Assembly (NCBI RefSeq): GCF_016772275.1
Contig: NZ_CP065425.1
Span: 1,536,001-1,600,000 of the forward strand
Reading direction: 5' to 3'
DNA length: 64,000 bases
Source: Heyndrickxia vini
GTDB taxonomy: Bacteria; Bacillota; Bacilli; Bacillales; Bacillaceae_C
The position numbers and the translations under genes were made by a program. The notes under the pieces were generated by a model. It was not told the origin of the DNA. It did no database searches and saw only the letters and a list, made by a program, of their open reading frames with translations. Shown here piece after piece: positions 10,199-19,667 of this stretch. Position 1 is the first letter of the stretch; each line of letters starts with the position of its first letter.

Positions 10199-11974
10199 AT
10201 GTTTGGACGAACGTATTATTGTGGAGAAGTAACAGAGCAGCATATTGGTGAAAGTATTACATTAAAAGGTTGGGTACAAAAACGAAGAGACCTTGGTGGA
10301 TTAATATTTATTGATTTACGTGATCGAACAGGAATTGTCCAAATTGTCTTTAACCCTGATATTTCCGCGGAAGCTCTTGCTGTAGCAGAAAAAATCCGCT
10401 CTGAATATGTATTGGATGTTAAAGGTTCTGTCGTAGCTAGAGATGCTGCAACAGTGAATGAGAACTTAAAAACCGGGAAAATTGAAATTAAAGTCGATCA
10501 AGTGACAATTATAAATGAAGCAAAAACACCACCATTTATGATTGAAAATAAAACGGAGGTTGCTGAAGATGTTCGTTTAAAATACCGTTATCTTGATTTA
10601 CGTAGACCTGTTATGTATGAAACATTTAAAATGCGCCATGATGTGACAAAAACCATCCGTCATTTTTTAGATGAAGAAGGATTCTTGGATGTTGAAACAC
10701 CAATATTAACAAAAAGCACTCCTGAAGGAGCACGTGATTATTTAGTGCCAAGCCGAGTACATCCGGGTGAATTTTACGCATTGCCACAGTCACCGCAAAT
10801 TTTTAAACAGTTATTAATGGTTTCCGGCTTTGATAAATACTATCAAATTGCACGTTGTTTCCGTGATGAGGATTTACGTGCAGACCGTCAGCCGGAATTT
10901 ACACAAATTGATATTGAAACAAGTTTTTATAGTCAAGAAGACATCATGGATATGACGGAAAAAATGATGGCCCGATTAATGAAAGATGTAAAAGGAATGG
11001 ACATTACTACTCCGTTACCAAGACTAACATATGATGAAGCGATGAATCGATATGGATCAGATAAACCCGATACACGATTTGAAATGGAACTTGTAGACTT
11101 GTCTGAAATTGTTAAAGAATCAGGATTTAAAGTATTTACAGCTGCTGTTACGAACGGCGGTCAAGTGAAGGCAATCAATGTAAAAGGCGGAGCGGCAAAG
11201 TATTCCCGAAAAGATATTGATGGTCTAACCGAATTTGTATCACGTTATGGTGCCAAAGGATTAGCATGGCTTAAGGTGGAAGAGGATGGATTGAAAGGTC
11301 CGATTGCAAAATTCTTTTCTGAAGAGGAGCAACAACAGTTCAAATCAATATTAGAAACATCTACAGGTGACTTATTATTATTTGTAGCAGATAAAACTTC
11401 TGTCGTTGCAGATGCATTAGGTGCCTTAAGATTAAAACTTGGAAAAGAATTAGGGTTAATTGATGAATCCAAATTTAATTTCTTATGGGTAACAGACTGG
11501 CCATTGCTTGAGTATGACGAAGAAGAAGGACGCTACTATGCAGCTCATCACCCATTCACGATGCCATTTAGAAAAGATATTGAAAAACTTGAAAGTGATC
11601 CGAAAAATGTGAAGGCCCAAGCTTATGACTTAGTTCTAAATGGCTATGAGTTAGGTGGTGGATCCTTACGTATTTTTGAAAGAGATATTCAAGAAAAAAT
11701 GTTTAAGGTTCTTGGATTTACAGAGGAGCAAGCAAGGGAGCAATTTGGCTTTCTTATGGACGCATTTGAATACGGAACACCTCCACATGGTGGAATCGCT
11801 TTAGGATTGGATCGAATCGTCATGCTTTTATCTGGACGTACGAATTTACGTGATACAATTGCTTTTCCAAAAACAGCAAGTGCAAGTTGCTTGTTGACTG
11901 AAGCACCAGGTGCTGTAAGCGATCTGCAATTACAAGACTTACATCTTGCTCTAAATCTTAAAGAAAATAAATAA
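10199..11974 (+). CDS. aspS: Aspartyl-tRNA synthetase
   Basis: A class II synthetase of 591 residues, bacterial type. The N-terminal OB-fold anticodon-binding domain (residues 1-105) contains [11 protein letters not shown]. Motif 2 is [18 protein letters not shown]. The inserted GAD domain follows, then motif 3, [26 protein letters not shown] provides the start. It is second in the hisS operon, and the next element downstream is 6S RNA. Confidence 0.97.
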   Translation: MFGRTYYCGEVTEQHIGESITLKGWVQKRRDLGGLIFIDLRDRTGIVQIVFNPDISAEALAVAEKIRSEYVLDVKGSVVARDAATVNENLKTGKIEIKVDQVTIINEAKTPPFMIENKTEVAEDVRLKYRYLDLRRPVMYETFKMRHDVTKTIRHFLDEEGFLDVETPILTKSTPEGARDYLVPSRVHPGEFYALPQSPQIFKQLLMVSGFDKYYQIARCFRDEDLRADRQPEFTQIDIETSFYSQEDIMDMTEKMMARLMKDVKGMDITTPLPRLTYDEAMNRYGSDKPDTRFEMELVDLSEIVKESGFKVFTAAVTNGGQVKAINVKGGAAKYSRKDIDGLTEFVSRYGAKGLAWLKVEEDGLKGPIAKFFSEEEQQQFKSILETSTGDLLLFVADKTSVVADALGALRLKLGKELGLIDESKFNFLWVTDWPLLEYDEEEGRYYAAHHPFTMPFRKDIEKLESDPKNVKAQAYDLVLNGYELGGGSLRIFERDIQEKMFKVLGFTEEQAREQFGFLMDAFEYGTPPHGGIALGLDRIVMLLSGRTNLRDTIAFPKTASASCLLTEAPGAVSDLQLQDLHLALNLKENK

Positions 11975-12020
11975 TGAGAATTTTGTCAAATATCGTATGA
12001 TTTTTCCAACTATAGTAATA

Positions 12021-12049
12021 TTGAAAAAGGATATTTCCTATGATACTAT
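12021..12049 (+). promoter_or_regulatory. Sigma-A promoter of 6S RNA
   Basis: TTGAAA at 12021-12026 and TACTAT at 12044-12049 with a 17-base spacer, ending about 12 bases before the predicted 5' end of 6S RNA. Confidence 0.75.
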
Positions 12050-12060
12050 TTAAATAACAA

Positions 12061-12250
12061 GATAAGTCCTGATGTGTTCGTTTTTGTACCTATTCGTTTT
12101 GACCGAACATATTACCTACGGGAGTTTGGCGTTTTCATGCAGCATACATGCCTTTTAAAAGGACGTATAAAGCTGAAACAGAACACCCACCTGCCAAGTG
12201 CGGGTTCAAAACACTAGGATTTTGCGACGGCATGATTGGGGCTTATCCTT
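12061..12250 (+). ncRNA. ssrS: 6S RNA (6S-1/BsrA type)
   Basis: 6S RNA mimics an open promoter and sequesters sigma-A RNA polymerase. GATAAGTCC at 12061 pairs with GGGGCTTATC at 12238-12250 to close the long rod. Characteristic interior segments include CCTGATGTGTT, CATGCAGCATACATGCC, AGCTGAAACAGAACACCC and CACCTGCCAAGTGCGGG. It lies directly downstream of aspS, the position of bsrA in B. subtilis. Ends are estimated from the closing stem. A weak stem with T run (CTCT..AGAGGG, to about 12297) follows. Confidence 0.9.
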
Positions 12251-12385
12251 CTAATTGTTTAAACTACAACTCTCTATTTTAGAGGGTTTTTATTTTTGTA
12301 CAAAGACGGACAAATATTGATTTTAGGCGATAAATTGTTTATCCTTATTCAAGGAAGATAAAGTAGAATTTTGGAGATGATACAT

Positions 12386-13150
12386 GTGCTTCACCAGTTT
12401 TCACGAAATGAATTAGCTATAGGGATAGAAGGAATAGAGAAATTAAAAAATAGTACGGTTACCATCCTTGGTATCGGGGGAGTTGGATCGTTTGCTGTTG
12501 AAGCATTGGCACGATCTGGCGTCGGAAAATTAATTTTAGTTGATAAAGATTCTGTAGATATTACAAATATAAATCGACAGTTGCCTGCATTGCTTTCTAC
12601 CATCGGACAACCGAAAGCAGATATAATGAAGGAGCGAATCAAGGATATTAATCCGGAATGCGAAGTCGTCTCCTTGAATATGTTTTATACAGAAGAAACA
12701 TATGAGCAGTTTTTTGCAGAACAACCGGATTTTATCGTTGATGCATCCGACACGATTTCTTATAAAATTCATTTAATTAAGGAATGCTTAAAACGTAACA
12801 TTCCGATAATTTCAAGCATGGGTGCAGCGAATAAAATGGATCCTACAAGACTGAAAATAGCAGATATTTTCAAAACGCATACAGATCCTATTGCTAAAGT
12901 CATTCGTACGAGACTACGTAAAGAAGGAATCCGTAAAGGAATTCCTGTTGTATTTTCAGATGAAAGTCCAATCGTTATTCGCGAAGATGTTAGAAAAGTA
13001 GTTGGAAATGATGATGCGGAAATTCGTAAAGCAAAAATGCCGCCTTCATCGAATGCTTTTGTTCCATCAACAGCTGGATTATTCATGGCAAGCTATGTTG
13101 TACAAGAAATAGTAAAAGATATACCACTTAAGCGTGTAAAAGATAAATAA
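12386..13150 (+). CDS. tcdA: tRNA threonylcarbamoyladenosine dehydratase
   Basis: An E1-like ThiF/MoeB family enzyme (YrvM in B. subtilis) that uses ATP to cyclise t6A37 of tRNA to ct6A. The Rossmann ATP-binding loop GIGGVGSFAVEALARSGVG is near residue 30, and DASDTISYK follows. There are 254 residues from GTG 12386, nine bases after GGAG and matching the family start (VLHQFSRNE). Upstream in-frame TTG and ATG codons overlap the ribosome site. It lies alone between 6S RNA and a terminator. Confidence 0.93.
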   Translation: MLHQFSRNELAIGIEGIEKLKNSTVTILGIGGVGSFAVEALARSGVGKLILVDKDSVDITNINRQLPALLSTIGQPKADIMKERIKDINPECEVVSLNMFYTEETYEQFFAEQPDFIVDASDTISYKIHLIKECLKRNIPIISSMGAANKMDPTRLKIADIFKTHTDPIAKVIRTRLRKEGIRKGIPVVFSDESPIVIREDVRKVVGNDDAEIRKAKMPPSSNAFVPSTAGLFMASYVVQEIVKDIPLKRVKDK

Positions 13151-13162
13151 GTAATTAAATGA

Positions 13163-13187
13163 CCGCCATTGTGCGGTTTTTTTTGTT
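13163..13187 (+). terminator. Terminator after tcdA
   Basis: The ACCGC..GCGGT stem is followed by eight T residues. Confidence 0.8.
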
Positions 13188-13244
13188 GTATAAGCGATTT
13201 TATGAGCTTATATACAATAAAGTGAAAGATTACCAAAAAAAGTA

Positions 13245-13297
13245 TTGACAGTATGTTTTGTGTTAGTGTACTATTTTTGTAGTACACTAATACACTT
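13245..13297 (+). promoter_or_regulatory. Promoter with overlapping GntR operator
   Basis: TTGACA at 13245-13250, an 18-base spacer and TACTAT at 13269-13274. A near-perfect dyad, TTAGTGTACTA and TAGTACACTAA separated by six bases (flanked by GTG and TACAC), overlaps and follows the -10. Its position would block polymerase. The GntR protein encoded at 14082 is the obvious ligand; binding is inferred. Confidence 0.8.
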
Positions 13298-13313
13298 TCA
13301 AGTGGGGGTAAAC

Positions 13314-14078
13314 ATGTCTTCGTTTATTGGTTTATTAAAGAAAGATTTATCTATTTCTAGATACTTGTTTTTTACTTGGTTAGGAGGAGTAAACATTTTA
13401 TTTATGATTGGTTCATTTATAGTAGCTAACTATATTGATGAACCGATAACACCACTTGGATGTTTAGTCATGCTAATTCTGTTACATACCATATTCATAC
13501 CAATATTAGTATTAGCTTCATTAAGGGTAGAAGGGAAAACACAAATCTGGTTGTATAATCCCCAAAGCAGTGCTGTGCTACTTTATTCTAAAATTGCCGC
13601 TGCATTTATTTATCAATGTATTTCTCAATGTTTAGTTTGGATATTCGGATTAATTGCATTTGCTCATGTTGGAATGCCAACGAAATTTCCTATAACTGAA
13701 ATGATTTCATCTTCAATTTTACTAACTGCAATAGGACTTTATATTGCTTGTTGGATCATTTTTTATTGGTCTATTTATCATTCATTAGGAAAGTACCCGA
13801 AAATAATGAGATTACGATGGGTATTTATCCTTGTTATTTTTATCATCTTAAATATCATTGAAACACAGTTATTAAAAATTAAAGTGTTCAAAGACTTTAT
13901 AAATTCTTGGTCATTTCCTTTAGACATTAATCCTTCGTTTAATTACACAAGTCATGCTTGGTCGGTGCATACGACTGCTGTCGATATACCAATCATACCT
14001 ATCTTTTTATATGTAATAATAGCAATTATTTTACTTACAATTTCAAGTTGGTTATTGGACAGAAAAGTTGAGGTGTAG
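13314..14078 (+). CDS. Integral membrane protein of GntR-controlled ABC operon
   Basis: A 254-residue protein with about six hydrophobic segments (for example ILFMIGSFIVANYI, LVMLILLHTIFIPIL, VFILVIFIILNII and a C-terminal helix). It has no catalytic motif that I recognise. ATG 13314 is preceded by GTGGGGG; an upstream frame opens inside the promoter and is not used. It begins the operon and runs three bases from the GntR gene, so it is probably a membrane partner of the first ATPase. Its sequence class is not clear to me. Confidence 0.75.
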   Translation: MSSFIGLLKKDLSISRYLFFTWLGGVNILFMIGSFIVANYIDEPITPLGCLVMLILLHTIFIPILVLASLRVEGKTQIWLYNPQSSAVLLYSKIAAAFIYQCISQCLVWIFGLIAFAHVGMPTKFPITEMISSSILLTAIGLYIACWIIFYWSIYHSLGKYPKIMRLRWVFILVIFIILNIIETQLLKIKVFKDFINSWSFPLDINPSFNYTSHAWSVHTTAVDIPIIPIFLYVIIAIILLTISSWLLDRKVEV

Positions 14079-14081
14079 TTC

Positions 14082-14459
14082 ATGACAGAAGAATTTCTAG
14101 CAACGAAACCCATTTATTTGCAAATTGCAGATCGGATTTTTCAACAAATAGTTAGAGGAGAATTATGTCCCGGTGATAAATTAGCTTCAGTTCGTGAAAT
14201 GGCCATTCAAACAGGTGTGAATCCTAATACAATTCAACGAACATACGGGGAGATGGAGAGGATGGGAATTGTGGAAACTAAACGTGGTCAAGGAACATTC
14301 GTTACAGAAAAAACAGAAGTCCTCGATCATTTAAGAAATCGTATGCAAACGGAAATTGTTCAAACTTTCGTGGAAAGTATGCGGAAAATTGGAATAACGA
14401 AAGACGAAATGGTAAATGGGCTTGAACAGTATTTAAGGTGGGAAGACGATGGCTATTGA
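14082..14459 (+). CDS. GntR-family repressor, YtrA subfamily
   Basis: A 125-residue regulator with the N-terminal winged helix of GntR proteins. [19 protein letters not shown], then [20 protein letters not shown] (recognition helix) and [13 protein letters not shown] form the wing. The C-terminal part is too short for a FadR- or HutC-type sensor domain, which is typical of the YtrA subfamily linked to ABC transporters. It overlaps the downstream ATPase gene by 11 bases. It probably represses its own operon at the dyad near 13261-13297. Confidence 0.9.
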   Translation: MTEEFLATKPIYLQIADRIFQQIVRGELCPGDKLASVREMAIQTGVNPNTIQRTYGEMERMGIVETKRGQGTFVTEKTEVLDHLRNRMQTEIVQTFVESMRKIGITKDEMVNGLEQYLRWEDDGY

Positions 14460-15168
14460 ATTGGAAAATGTTACTAAAAAATATGGGAAGGATTTTTCCT
14501 TGAAAAACACGACTATTACCTTTAAAAAAGGAAGGATTTATGGGCTTCTTGGTCCTAATGGAAGTGGTAAATCCACAATCTTAAAAATGATTTGTGGTTT
14601 AGTTTATCCAGATACAGGAGAAATCCTAGTGGATGGTGAAAAGGTAACAAGGAAGATTTCAAGAAGTGTTGCCTATTTAACGGAATCAGATATGTTTTAT
14701 GATCCTTTTACTGTGAATGATATGATTATGTTTTATCAATCTCAATTTAATGATTTTGATATTGAAAAGGCGAATCTGCTTTTGATAGAAATGAAATTAG
14801 ACCCGTTGAAAAAAATTAAGCAACTTTCGAAAGGTAATAGGGGCAGGTTAAAACTTGTATTAGCACTTGCTCGAAAAACACCTGTTTTATTGTTGGATGA
14901 ACCATTTTCTGGCCTAGATCCGATGGTAAGAGATTCGATTGTCAAAAGCTTATTATCATACATTGATTTTGAAACTCAAACAGTTATTATGGCCACTCAT
15001 GAAATACATGAAGTTGAGCATTTACTAGATGAGGTAGCAGCAATTTATAATGGAATGGTGTTTGGGCATAAGAATGTTGAAGATTTACGAGAAAATGAAG
15101 GATTATCTGTTTTGAAATGGTTTAAAAAAGAAATGGAACAAATTGAAACGAATGGGGGAACAGAATAA
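14449..15168 (+). CDS. ABC transporter ATP-binding protein (first)
   Basis: A 239-residue ATPase with Walker [10 protein letters not shown] near residue 36, a diverged signature [11 protein letters not shown], Walker [13 protein letters not shown] and the switch histidine in ATHE. It starts within the GntR gene and ends one base into the next ATPase gene, so the operon is tightly coupled. Its likely membrane partner is the product at 13314, which lacks its own ATPase. The substrate is unknown; such GntR-linked transporters often respond to cell-wall antibiotics. Confidence 0.9.
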   Translation: MAIELENVTKKYGKDFSLKNTTITFKKGRIYGLLGPNGSGKSTILKMICGLVYPDTGEILVDGEKVTRKISRSVAYLTESDMFYDPFTVNDMIMFYQSQFNDFDIEKANLLLIEMKLDPLKKIKQLSKGNRGRLKLVLALARKTPVLLLDEPFSGLDPMVRDSIVKSLLSYIDFETQTVIMATHEIHEVEHLLDEVAAIYNGMVFGHKNVEDLRENEGLSVLKWFKKEMEQIETNGGTE

Positions 15169-16076
15169 TGAACGCTGCAGTTGAATTAAAAAATGTAACA
15201 AAAGTGATTAAAGGCAAAAAAATTATTGATAATTTAACGTTTACGATAAATGAAGGTGAAGTATTCGGTTTTTTAGGACCGAACGGCGCAGGGAAAACAA
15301 CGACAATCCGTATGATTGTAGGACTAATGGGGATTACATCAGGTGATATCGTCATTTGTGGAAAGAATGTAAAAAATGAATATGAGGAAGCATTAAGAAA
15401 TGTCGGCGGAATTGTTGAAAATCCGGAAATGTATAAGTTTTTAACTGGATATCAAAACTTAATGCAATATGCGCGGATGATAAAAGGGATTACGAAAGAA
15501 AAAATAAATGAGGTCATCGAACTTGTCGGCTTAAAAGATCGTATTAACGACAAAGTCAAAACCTATTCATTAGGTATGAGACAACGGTTAGGATTAGCAC
15601 AAAGTCTGCTGCATGATCCGAAAGTAATGATCCTTGATGAGCCGACTAACGGCCTTGATCCGGCAGGAATAAGGGAGATTAGGGACCACTTAAGAAAATT
15701 ATCAAAAGAAAAAGGGATGGCGGTTATCGTTTCCAGTCACCTTCTATCAGAAATGGAAATGATGTGTGATCGAATTGCGATTATCCAAAAAGGCAAATTA
15801 ATCGATGTGCAAAACGTTCACGATTTTGTCTATGAAGATCAGAAGCAAAAGTATTTTGTAGAAATAGATAATGGTGCAGCACTTGAATCAATTAGCGGCT
15901 ATTCATTTACCCAAATTGAACACGGAATTGAAGTAGAATTAGAAAAAGAACAGGTTCCGGATTTCATTCAAACACTTGTTTCAACAGGAATACGAATCTA
16001 TGAAGTAAAACTCGTTTCTAAATCATTGGAAGATCGTTTCTTAGAAATTACAAAGGAGGAAGTAACACATGCTTAA
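15168..16076 (+). CDS. ABC transporter ATP-binding protein (second, BcrA-like)
   Basis: A 302-residue ATPase with Walker A GPNGAGKTTT near residue 40, signature YSLGMRQRLGLA, Walker B VMILDEPTNGLDP and switch SSHLLSEME. The extra C-terminal 80 residues are typical of BcrA-type drug and bacteriocin exporters. ATG 15168 overlaps the stop of the preceding gene, and the 3' end overlaps the permease gene by 8 bases. It should power the permease at 16069. Confidence 0.92.
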   Translation: MNAAVELKNVTKVIKGKKIIDNLTFTINEGEVFGFLGPNGAGKTTTIRMIVGLMGITSGDIVICGKNVKNEYEEALRNVGGIVENPEMYKFLTGYQNLMQYARMIKGITKEKINEVIELVGLKDRINDKVKTYSLGMRQRLGLAQSLLHDPKVMILDEPTNGLDPAGIREIRDHLRKLSKEKGMAVIVSSHLLSEMEMMCDRIAIIQKGKLIDVQNVHDFVYEDQKQKYFVEIDNGAALESISGYSFTQIEHGIEVELEKEQVPDFIQTLVSTGIRIYEVKLVSKSLEDRFLEITKEEVTHA

Positions 16077-17025
16077 TCTTGTCTATAATGAATGGATTAA
16101 AATATTCAAGCGTGCCGGTTCCTATGTGATGATAGGCTTAATCATCTTAGGGGTCATCGGCAGTGGGGCATTAACAAAATATTATGAAGGAAAAGTAGAT
16201 ACAGGCTCCAAAAAAGATTGGAAAACAGAAGTAACAGCACAAATCAAAGCGGATGAACAGCAGATTAAAGATATGCCGACAACGGCGGCTAGTACAAAGA
16301 AATTTTATGAAAAAAATATTGAAATAAACAAATATCGTCTTGCACATAATATGGCACCATCCGATCAATCGAGCGGTTTTTCATTTATTAAAGATAATAC
16401 GATGTTTATTTCTTTCGTTGGTTTATTCACAATTATTATTGCGGCGGGCATCGTAGCAAGCGAATTTAGTTGGGGGACAATTAAACTATTATTAATCCGT
16501 CCATTAAAAAGATCAAAAATATTACTATCGAAATATTTAACCGTCATCGTATTTGGTATTTTCATGTTAGCAATCCTATTTGTCACTTCAGCCATTGTTG
16601 GATTTGTCTTGTTTGGTTCCGGCAGTGGGGATAATGTTCATCTTGCTTATACTGATGGACATGTCGTTGAACAAAACATGCTATGGTATTTAATCAAAAC
16701 GTATTTATTATCTTCCATTGATGTAATTATGTTAATCACAATGGCCTTTATGATTTCCGCTGTATTCCGTAACAGTTCTTTAGCAATAGGGATTTCCGTA
16801 TTCCTGCTACTCATGGGCGGAAACATAACCCAGCTTCTAGCATCAAAATTTGATTGGGCAAAATTCATTCTATTCGCCAATACTAATTTAATGCAATACT
16901 TTGACGGTATACCACTTGTAGAAGGAATGACACTCGGATTTTCCCTTATCATGCTGCTCGTATATTTTATTATTTTTATCGTACTGGCATTTGGGGTATT
17001 CATGAAGAGGGATGTAGCAGCATAA
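16069..17025 (+). CDS. ABC-2 type permease
   Basis: A 318-residue membrane subunit. The first helix (MIGLIILGVIGSGAL, near residues 22-38) is followed by a hydrophilic outer loop of about 75 residues. Five further membrane segments fill residues 115-315. This is the usual layout of BcrB/NatB-type exporters. The start lies within the end of the second ATPase gene after AAAGGAGG. It is the last gene of the operon. Confidence 0.88.
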   Translation: MLNLVYNEWIKIFKRAGSYVMIGLIILGVIGSGALTKYYEGKVDTGSKKDWKTEVTAQIKADEQQIKDMPTTAASTKKFYEKNIEINKYRLAHNMAPSDQSSGFSFIKDNTMFISFVGLFTIIIAAGIVASEFSWGTIKLLLIRPLKRSKILLSKYLTVIVFGIFMLAILFVTSAIVGFVLFGSGSGDNVHLAYTDGHVVEQNMLWYLIKTYLLSSIDVIMLITMAFMISAVFRNSSLAIGISVFLLLMGGNITQLLASKFDWAKFILFANTNLMQYFDGIPLVEGMTLGFSLIMLLVYFIIFIVLAFGVFMKRDVAA

Positions 17026-17030
17026 TAGAG

Positions 17031-17064
17031 AAAAGGGATGTTAATTATTAACATCCCTTTTCAT
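17031..17064 (+). terminator. Terminator after ABC operon
   Basis: AAAGGGATGTTAA and TTAACATCCCTTT form a 13 bp stem ending in a T-rich tail. Confidence 0.9.
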
Positions 17065-17081
17065 TTTATTAGGCGTATCAA

Positions 17082-17110
17082 TTTTCATCCCACCGCTTTA
17101 AAGTTATAAT
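17082..17110 (+). promoter_or_regulatory. Probable sigma-A promoter for rarA
   Basis: TTTTCA at 17082-17087, a 17-base spacer and a perfect TATAAT at 17105-17110. The -35 is only four of six. Confidence 0.5.
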
Positions 17111-17142
17111 TGATATTAAATATTTGTTTGGGGGCTTAAGAC

Positions 17143-18429
17143 GTGTACGGTGAACCACTTGCTTTTCGAATGAGACCTACGACAATTGATGAAATTGTTG
17201 GTCAAAAGGAAATAATCGGCAAACAAACAAGCCTTTATAAAATGGTAAAAAATGGATATGTTCCATCTATGCTGTTATACGGAGAGCCTGGCATTGGAAA
17301 AACATCGATAGCACATGCGATTGCGGGCACAACTAAAATTCCTTTTATTGCATTGAACGCCACAACATCTGGAAAAAAAGATGTAGAGATGGTGGTTGAT
17401 GAAACAAGAATAACTGGAAAAGTGATTTTATTTTTAGATGAAATCCACCGTTTTAATAAAGCGCAGCAAGATTATTTATTGCCACATGTGGAGAATGGTT
17501 CGATTATCTTAATCGGTGCGACAACTGAAAATCCATTTCATGATGTCAATCCAGCGATTCGCAGTCGCTGCGGGCAGATTAAGCAATTAACTAGACTAAC
17601 ATCAGAAGATATCTATGAGTTATTACAGCGTGCGATACATGATGAAAAAAAAGGACTTGGTAAATTATCAATTCAAATATCAGATGACCAATTAAGTAAA
17701 ATCGCCTCTGGCTCCGGTGGCGATGCGCGGAAATCATTAACTCTTCTTGAATCAATTGTATATTCATCCAATAAAGAAAATGATACATATATTATAGTGG
17801 ATGAAATTATTGATGACTTAATCGGAAATGTAGGTGTTTACGGAGATAAAAAAGGGTCTAACTTTTATAATCTACTCTCAAGCCTGCAAAAAAGTATTAG
17901 GGGCAGTGATGTGGATGCGTCAATCTATTATTTAGCACATTTATTGGAAACGGGTGATTTAGTTGCAGTCAATCGCCGTTTACTGGTTATAGCATTTGAG
18001 GATATCGGGTTAGCCGATACATCTGTCGGTGCAAACGTATTAGCCGCTGTTACAGCCAGCGAGAGATTAGGGCTTCCGGAAGCACGCATCCCACTATCGG
18101 TTGCAGTTGTGGAAATGTGCTTATCTTCTAAATCCAATTCTGCGTATATAGCTTTAGATAAAGCAATATCGGATATCCGTAATGGAAAAGTTGGAGAAAT
18201 TCCAAAGCATTTACGTGACGGACATTATGCTGGATCAAAAGTCCTAGGTCATGTCGGATACAAATATCCACATGATACACCAATCGGAACATTCGGAGGT
18301 TGGGTGGATCAAGAGTATCTTCCAAGTAATCTAAAAGGCACAAAATATTATGAGCCAGTTGAAGCAGGAGAAGAAAAACGTTTAGCCGCGATTTATCGGC
18401 GACTTGAGGATTTTAAAAAAGGTAAATGA
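17143..18429 (+). CDS. rarA: Replication-associated recombination protein RarA (MgsA-type AAA ATPase)
   Basis: A clamp-loader-like AAA+ ATPase that acts at stalled replication forks and binds SSB. The 428 residues begin at GTG 17143 (YGEPLAFRMRPTTIDEIVG) after TTGGGGGC. Walker A is GEPGIGKTS near residue 48, Walker B is LFLDEIHRF, and sensor 1 is IGATTENP. The C-terminal MgsA domain is recognised by KSIRGSDVDASIYYLA, AFEDIGLAD and PEARIPL. It occupies the yrvN position next to the cymR region. Confidence 0.94.
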   Translation: MYGEPLAFRMRPTTIDEIVGQKEIIGKQTSLYKMVKNGYVPSMLLYGEPGIGKTSIAHAIAGTTKIPFIALNATTSGKKDVEMVVDETRITGKVILFLDEIHRFNKAQQDYLLPHVENGSIILIGATTENPFHDVNPAIRSRCGQIKQLTRLTSEDIYELLQRAIHDEKKGLGKLSIQISDDQLSKIASGSGGDARKSLTLLESIVYSSNKENDTYIIVDEIIDDLIGNVGVYGDKKGSNFYNLLSSLQKSIRGSDVDASIYYLAHLLETGDLVAVNRRLLVIAFEDIGLADTSVGANVLAAVTASERLGLPEARIPLSVAVVEMCLSSKSNSAYIALDKAISDIRNGKVGEIPKHLRDGHYAGSKVLGHVGYKYPHDTPIGTFGGWVDQEYLPSNLKGTKYYEPVEAGEEKRLAAIYRRLEDFKKGK

Positions 18430-18443
18430 ATCAAGCTGACTAA

Positions 18444-18466
18444 AAACCAACCAGTTTGGTTTGCTT
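18444..18466 (+). terminator. Weak stem-loop after rarA
   Basis: AAACCAA and TTGGTTT with a five-base loop, followed by only a short mixed pyrimidine tail. It may be a weak terminator. Confidence 0.4.
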
Positions 18467-18531
18467 TCATTCAATTCGTCACATATTTATGCTATAATGT
18501 CAAAAGCCTTAATAAATAAGAAAGTGGGGGA

Positions 18532-19203
18532 ATGGGGAAATTGAATAATCATTATCAAATTGGATTTCGCTTTTTTATTTTTTGTATAGGCTTACTCATT
18601 ATGGCATTCGGTCTAGATTTATTAATTATTGCAGACCTTGGAGTAACACCATGGGATGTATTGCACATCGGCTTATTTAAACAAATCGGACTGACAATTG
18701 GTTCATGGTCAATCATTGTCGGATTTTTTGTGTTAGGGATTTCAGCAATCATCATGCGAAAAATTCCTAAAATCGGTGCTTATTTAAATATGCTGTTGGT
18801 TGGACTATTTATGGATATGTTTTTACATTTCTTGTCTAATGTTGAGATGACTTCAATAATTGAAAAAATTATTGTACTTATATTAGGAATCATTATTAAT
18901 GCAATTGGTATGGGGATCTATATTTCTGCTCAATTAGGCGCTGGCCCAAGAGACAGCTTTATGCTTGCTGTTACCTCGAAAACAGGCTGGAAAATTTCTC
19001 ATGTCCGTCGAGGAATGGAAGTTATCGTCCTAATTATTGGCTGGTTATGTGGGGGTCCTGTATTTATCGGTACTATTATTTTTGTACTATCTATCGGAAC
19101 ACTTGTCGGTATTGCGTTGCCGCTATGTCAATCATTCACAAATAAATTCCTTAAAAAGTTTGAAAAAAACAGAGAAGAAATAAATCGAGGTGCAAGTCTA
19201 TGA
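18532..19203 (+). CDS. YczE/YitT-type integral membrane protein
   Basis: A 223-residue protein with five or more membrane helices. It shows the family segments DLGVTPWDVLHIGL near residue 34 and AQLGAGPRDSFMLA near residue 130, which are internal repeats of the YczE/YyaS/YitT group. The function is not established. The start is uncertain: ATG 18532 is very close to GTGGGGG, and an in-frame TTG at 18541 is better spaced. TATAAT at 18493-18498 supplies a promoter. It overlaps cymR by four bases (ATGA), so the two are translationally coupled. B. subtilis has no such gene here. Confidence 0.82.
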   Translation: MGKLNNHYQIGFRFFIFCIGLLIMAFGLDLLIIADLGVTPWDVLHIGLFKQIGLTIGSWSIIVGFFVLGISAIIMRKIPKIGAYLNMLLVGLFMDMFLHFLSNVEMTSIIEKIIVLILGIIINAIGMGIYISAQLGAGPRDSFMLAVTSKTGWKISHVRRGMEVIVLIIGWLCGGPVFIGTIIFVLSIGTLVGIALPLCQSFTNKFLKKFEKNREEINRGASL

Positions 19204-19619
19204 AAATTTCTACAAAAGGTCGGTACGGTTTAACCATCATGATTGAGCTTGGGAAAAGATATGGAGAAGGGCCGACGTCATTAAAAACCATTGCCCAAAT
19301 GCATGATTTATCGGAGCATTATTTAGAACAATTAATTGCTCCTTTAAGAAATGCTGGACTTGTTAAAAGTGTCAGAGGTGCATACGGTGGTTATACACTT
19401 GCTTCAGATCCAGCCAAAATAACAGCAGGTGATATCATTCGTGTTTTAGAAGGTCCGATCAGTCCGGTTGAAGGGATTGAAGAGGAAGAACCTGTTAAAC
19501 GGTCACTTTGGATAAAAATTCGTGATGCTGTAAAGGATGTTTTAGATAACACAACAATTGAAGACCTTGTAAACTATAAAGACGATGGGGAAACCGATTC
19601 TTACATGTTTTATATATAG
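19200..19619 (+). CDS. cymR: Rrf2-family cysteine metabolism repressor CymR
   Basis: CymR is the master repressor of sulfur-amino-acid uptake and synthesis and acts in complex with cysteine synthase CysK. The 139-residue sequence follows the B. subtilis protein closely: MKISTKGRYGLTIMIELG, then the winged-helix SLKTIAQMHDLSEHYLEQL and GAYGGYTLA, then GPISPVEGIEEEEP and the terminal SYMFYI. There is no iron-sulfur cysteine cluster, which separates it from IscR. It lies immediately upstream of the cysteine desulfurase. Confidence 0.95.
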   Translation: MKISTKGRYGLTIMIELGKRYGEGPTSLKTIAQMHDLSEHYLEQLIAPLRNAGLVKSVRGAYGGYTLASDPAKITAGDIIRVLEGPISPVEGIEEEEPVKRSLWIKIRDAVKDVLDNTTIEDLVNYKDDGETDSYMFYI

Positions 19620-19667
19620 TATAGAATTTTTTGCTAGGATTAACCATCTGTAGAGGTGAAGAAAAAA

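Noticed and set aside
16647-17054. 135-codon reverse frame over the ABC permease and its terminator
   Set aside because: It starts inside the terminator hairpin and mirrors a membrane protein gene.
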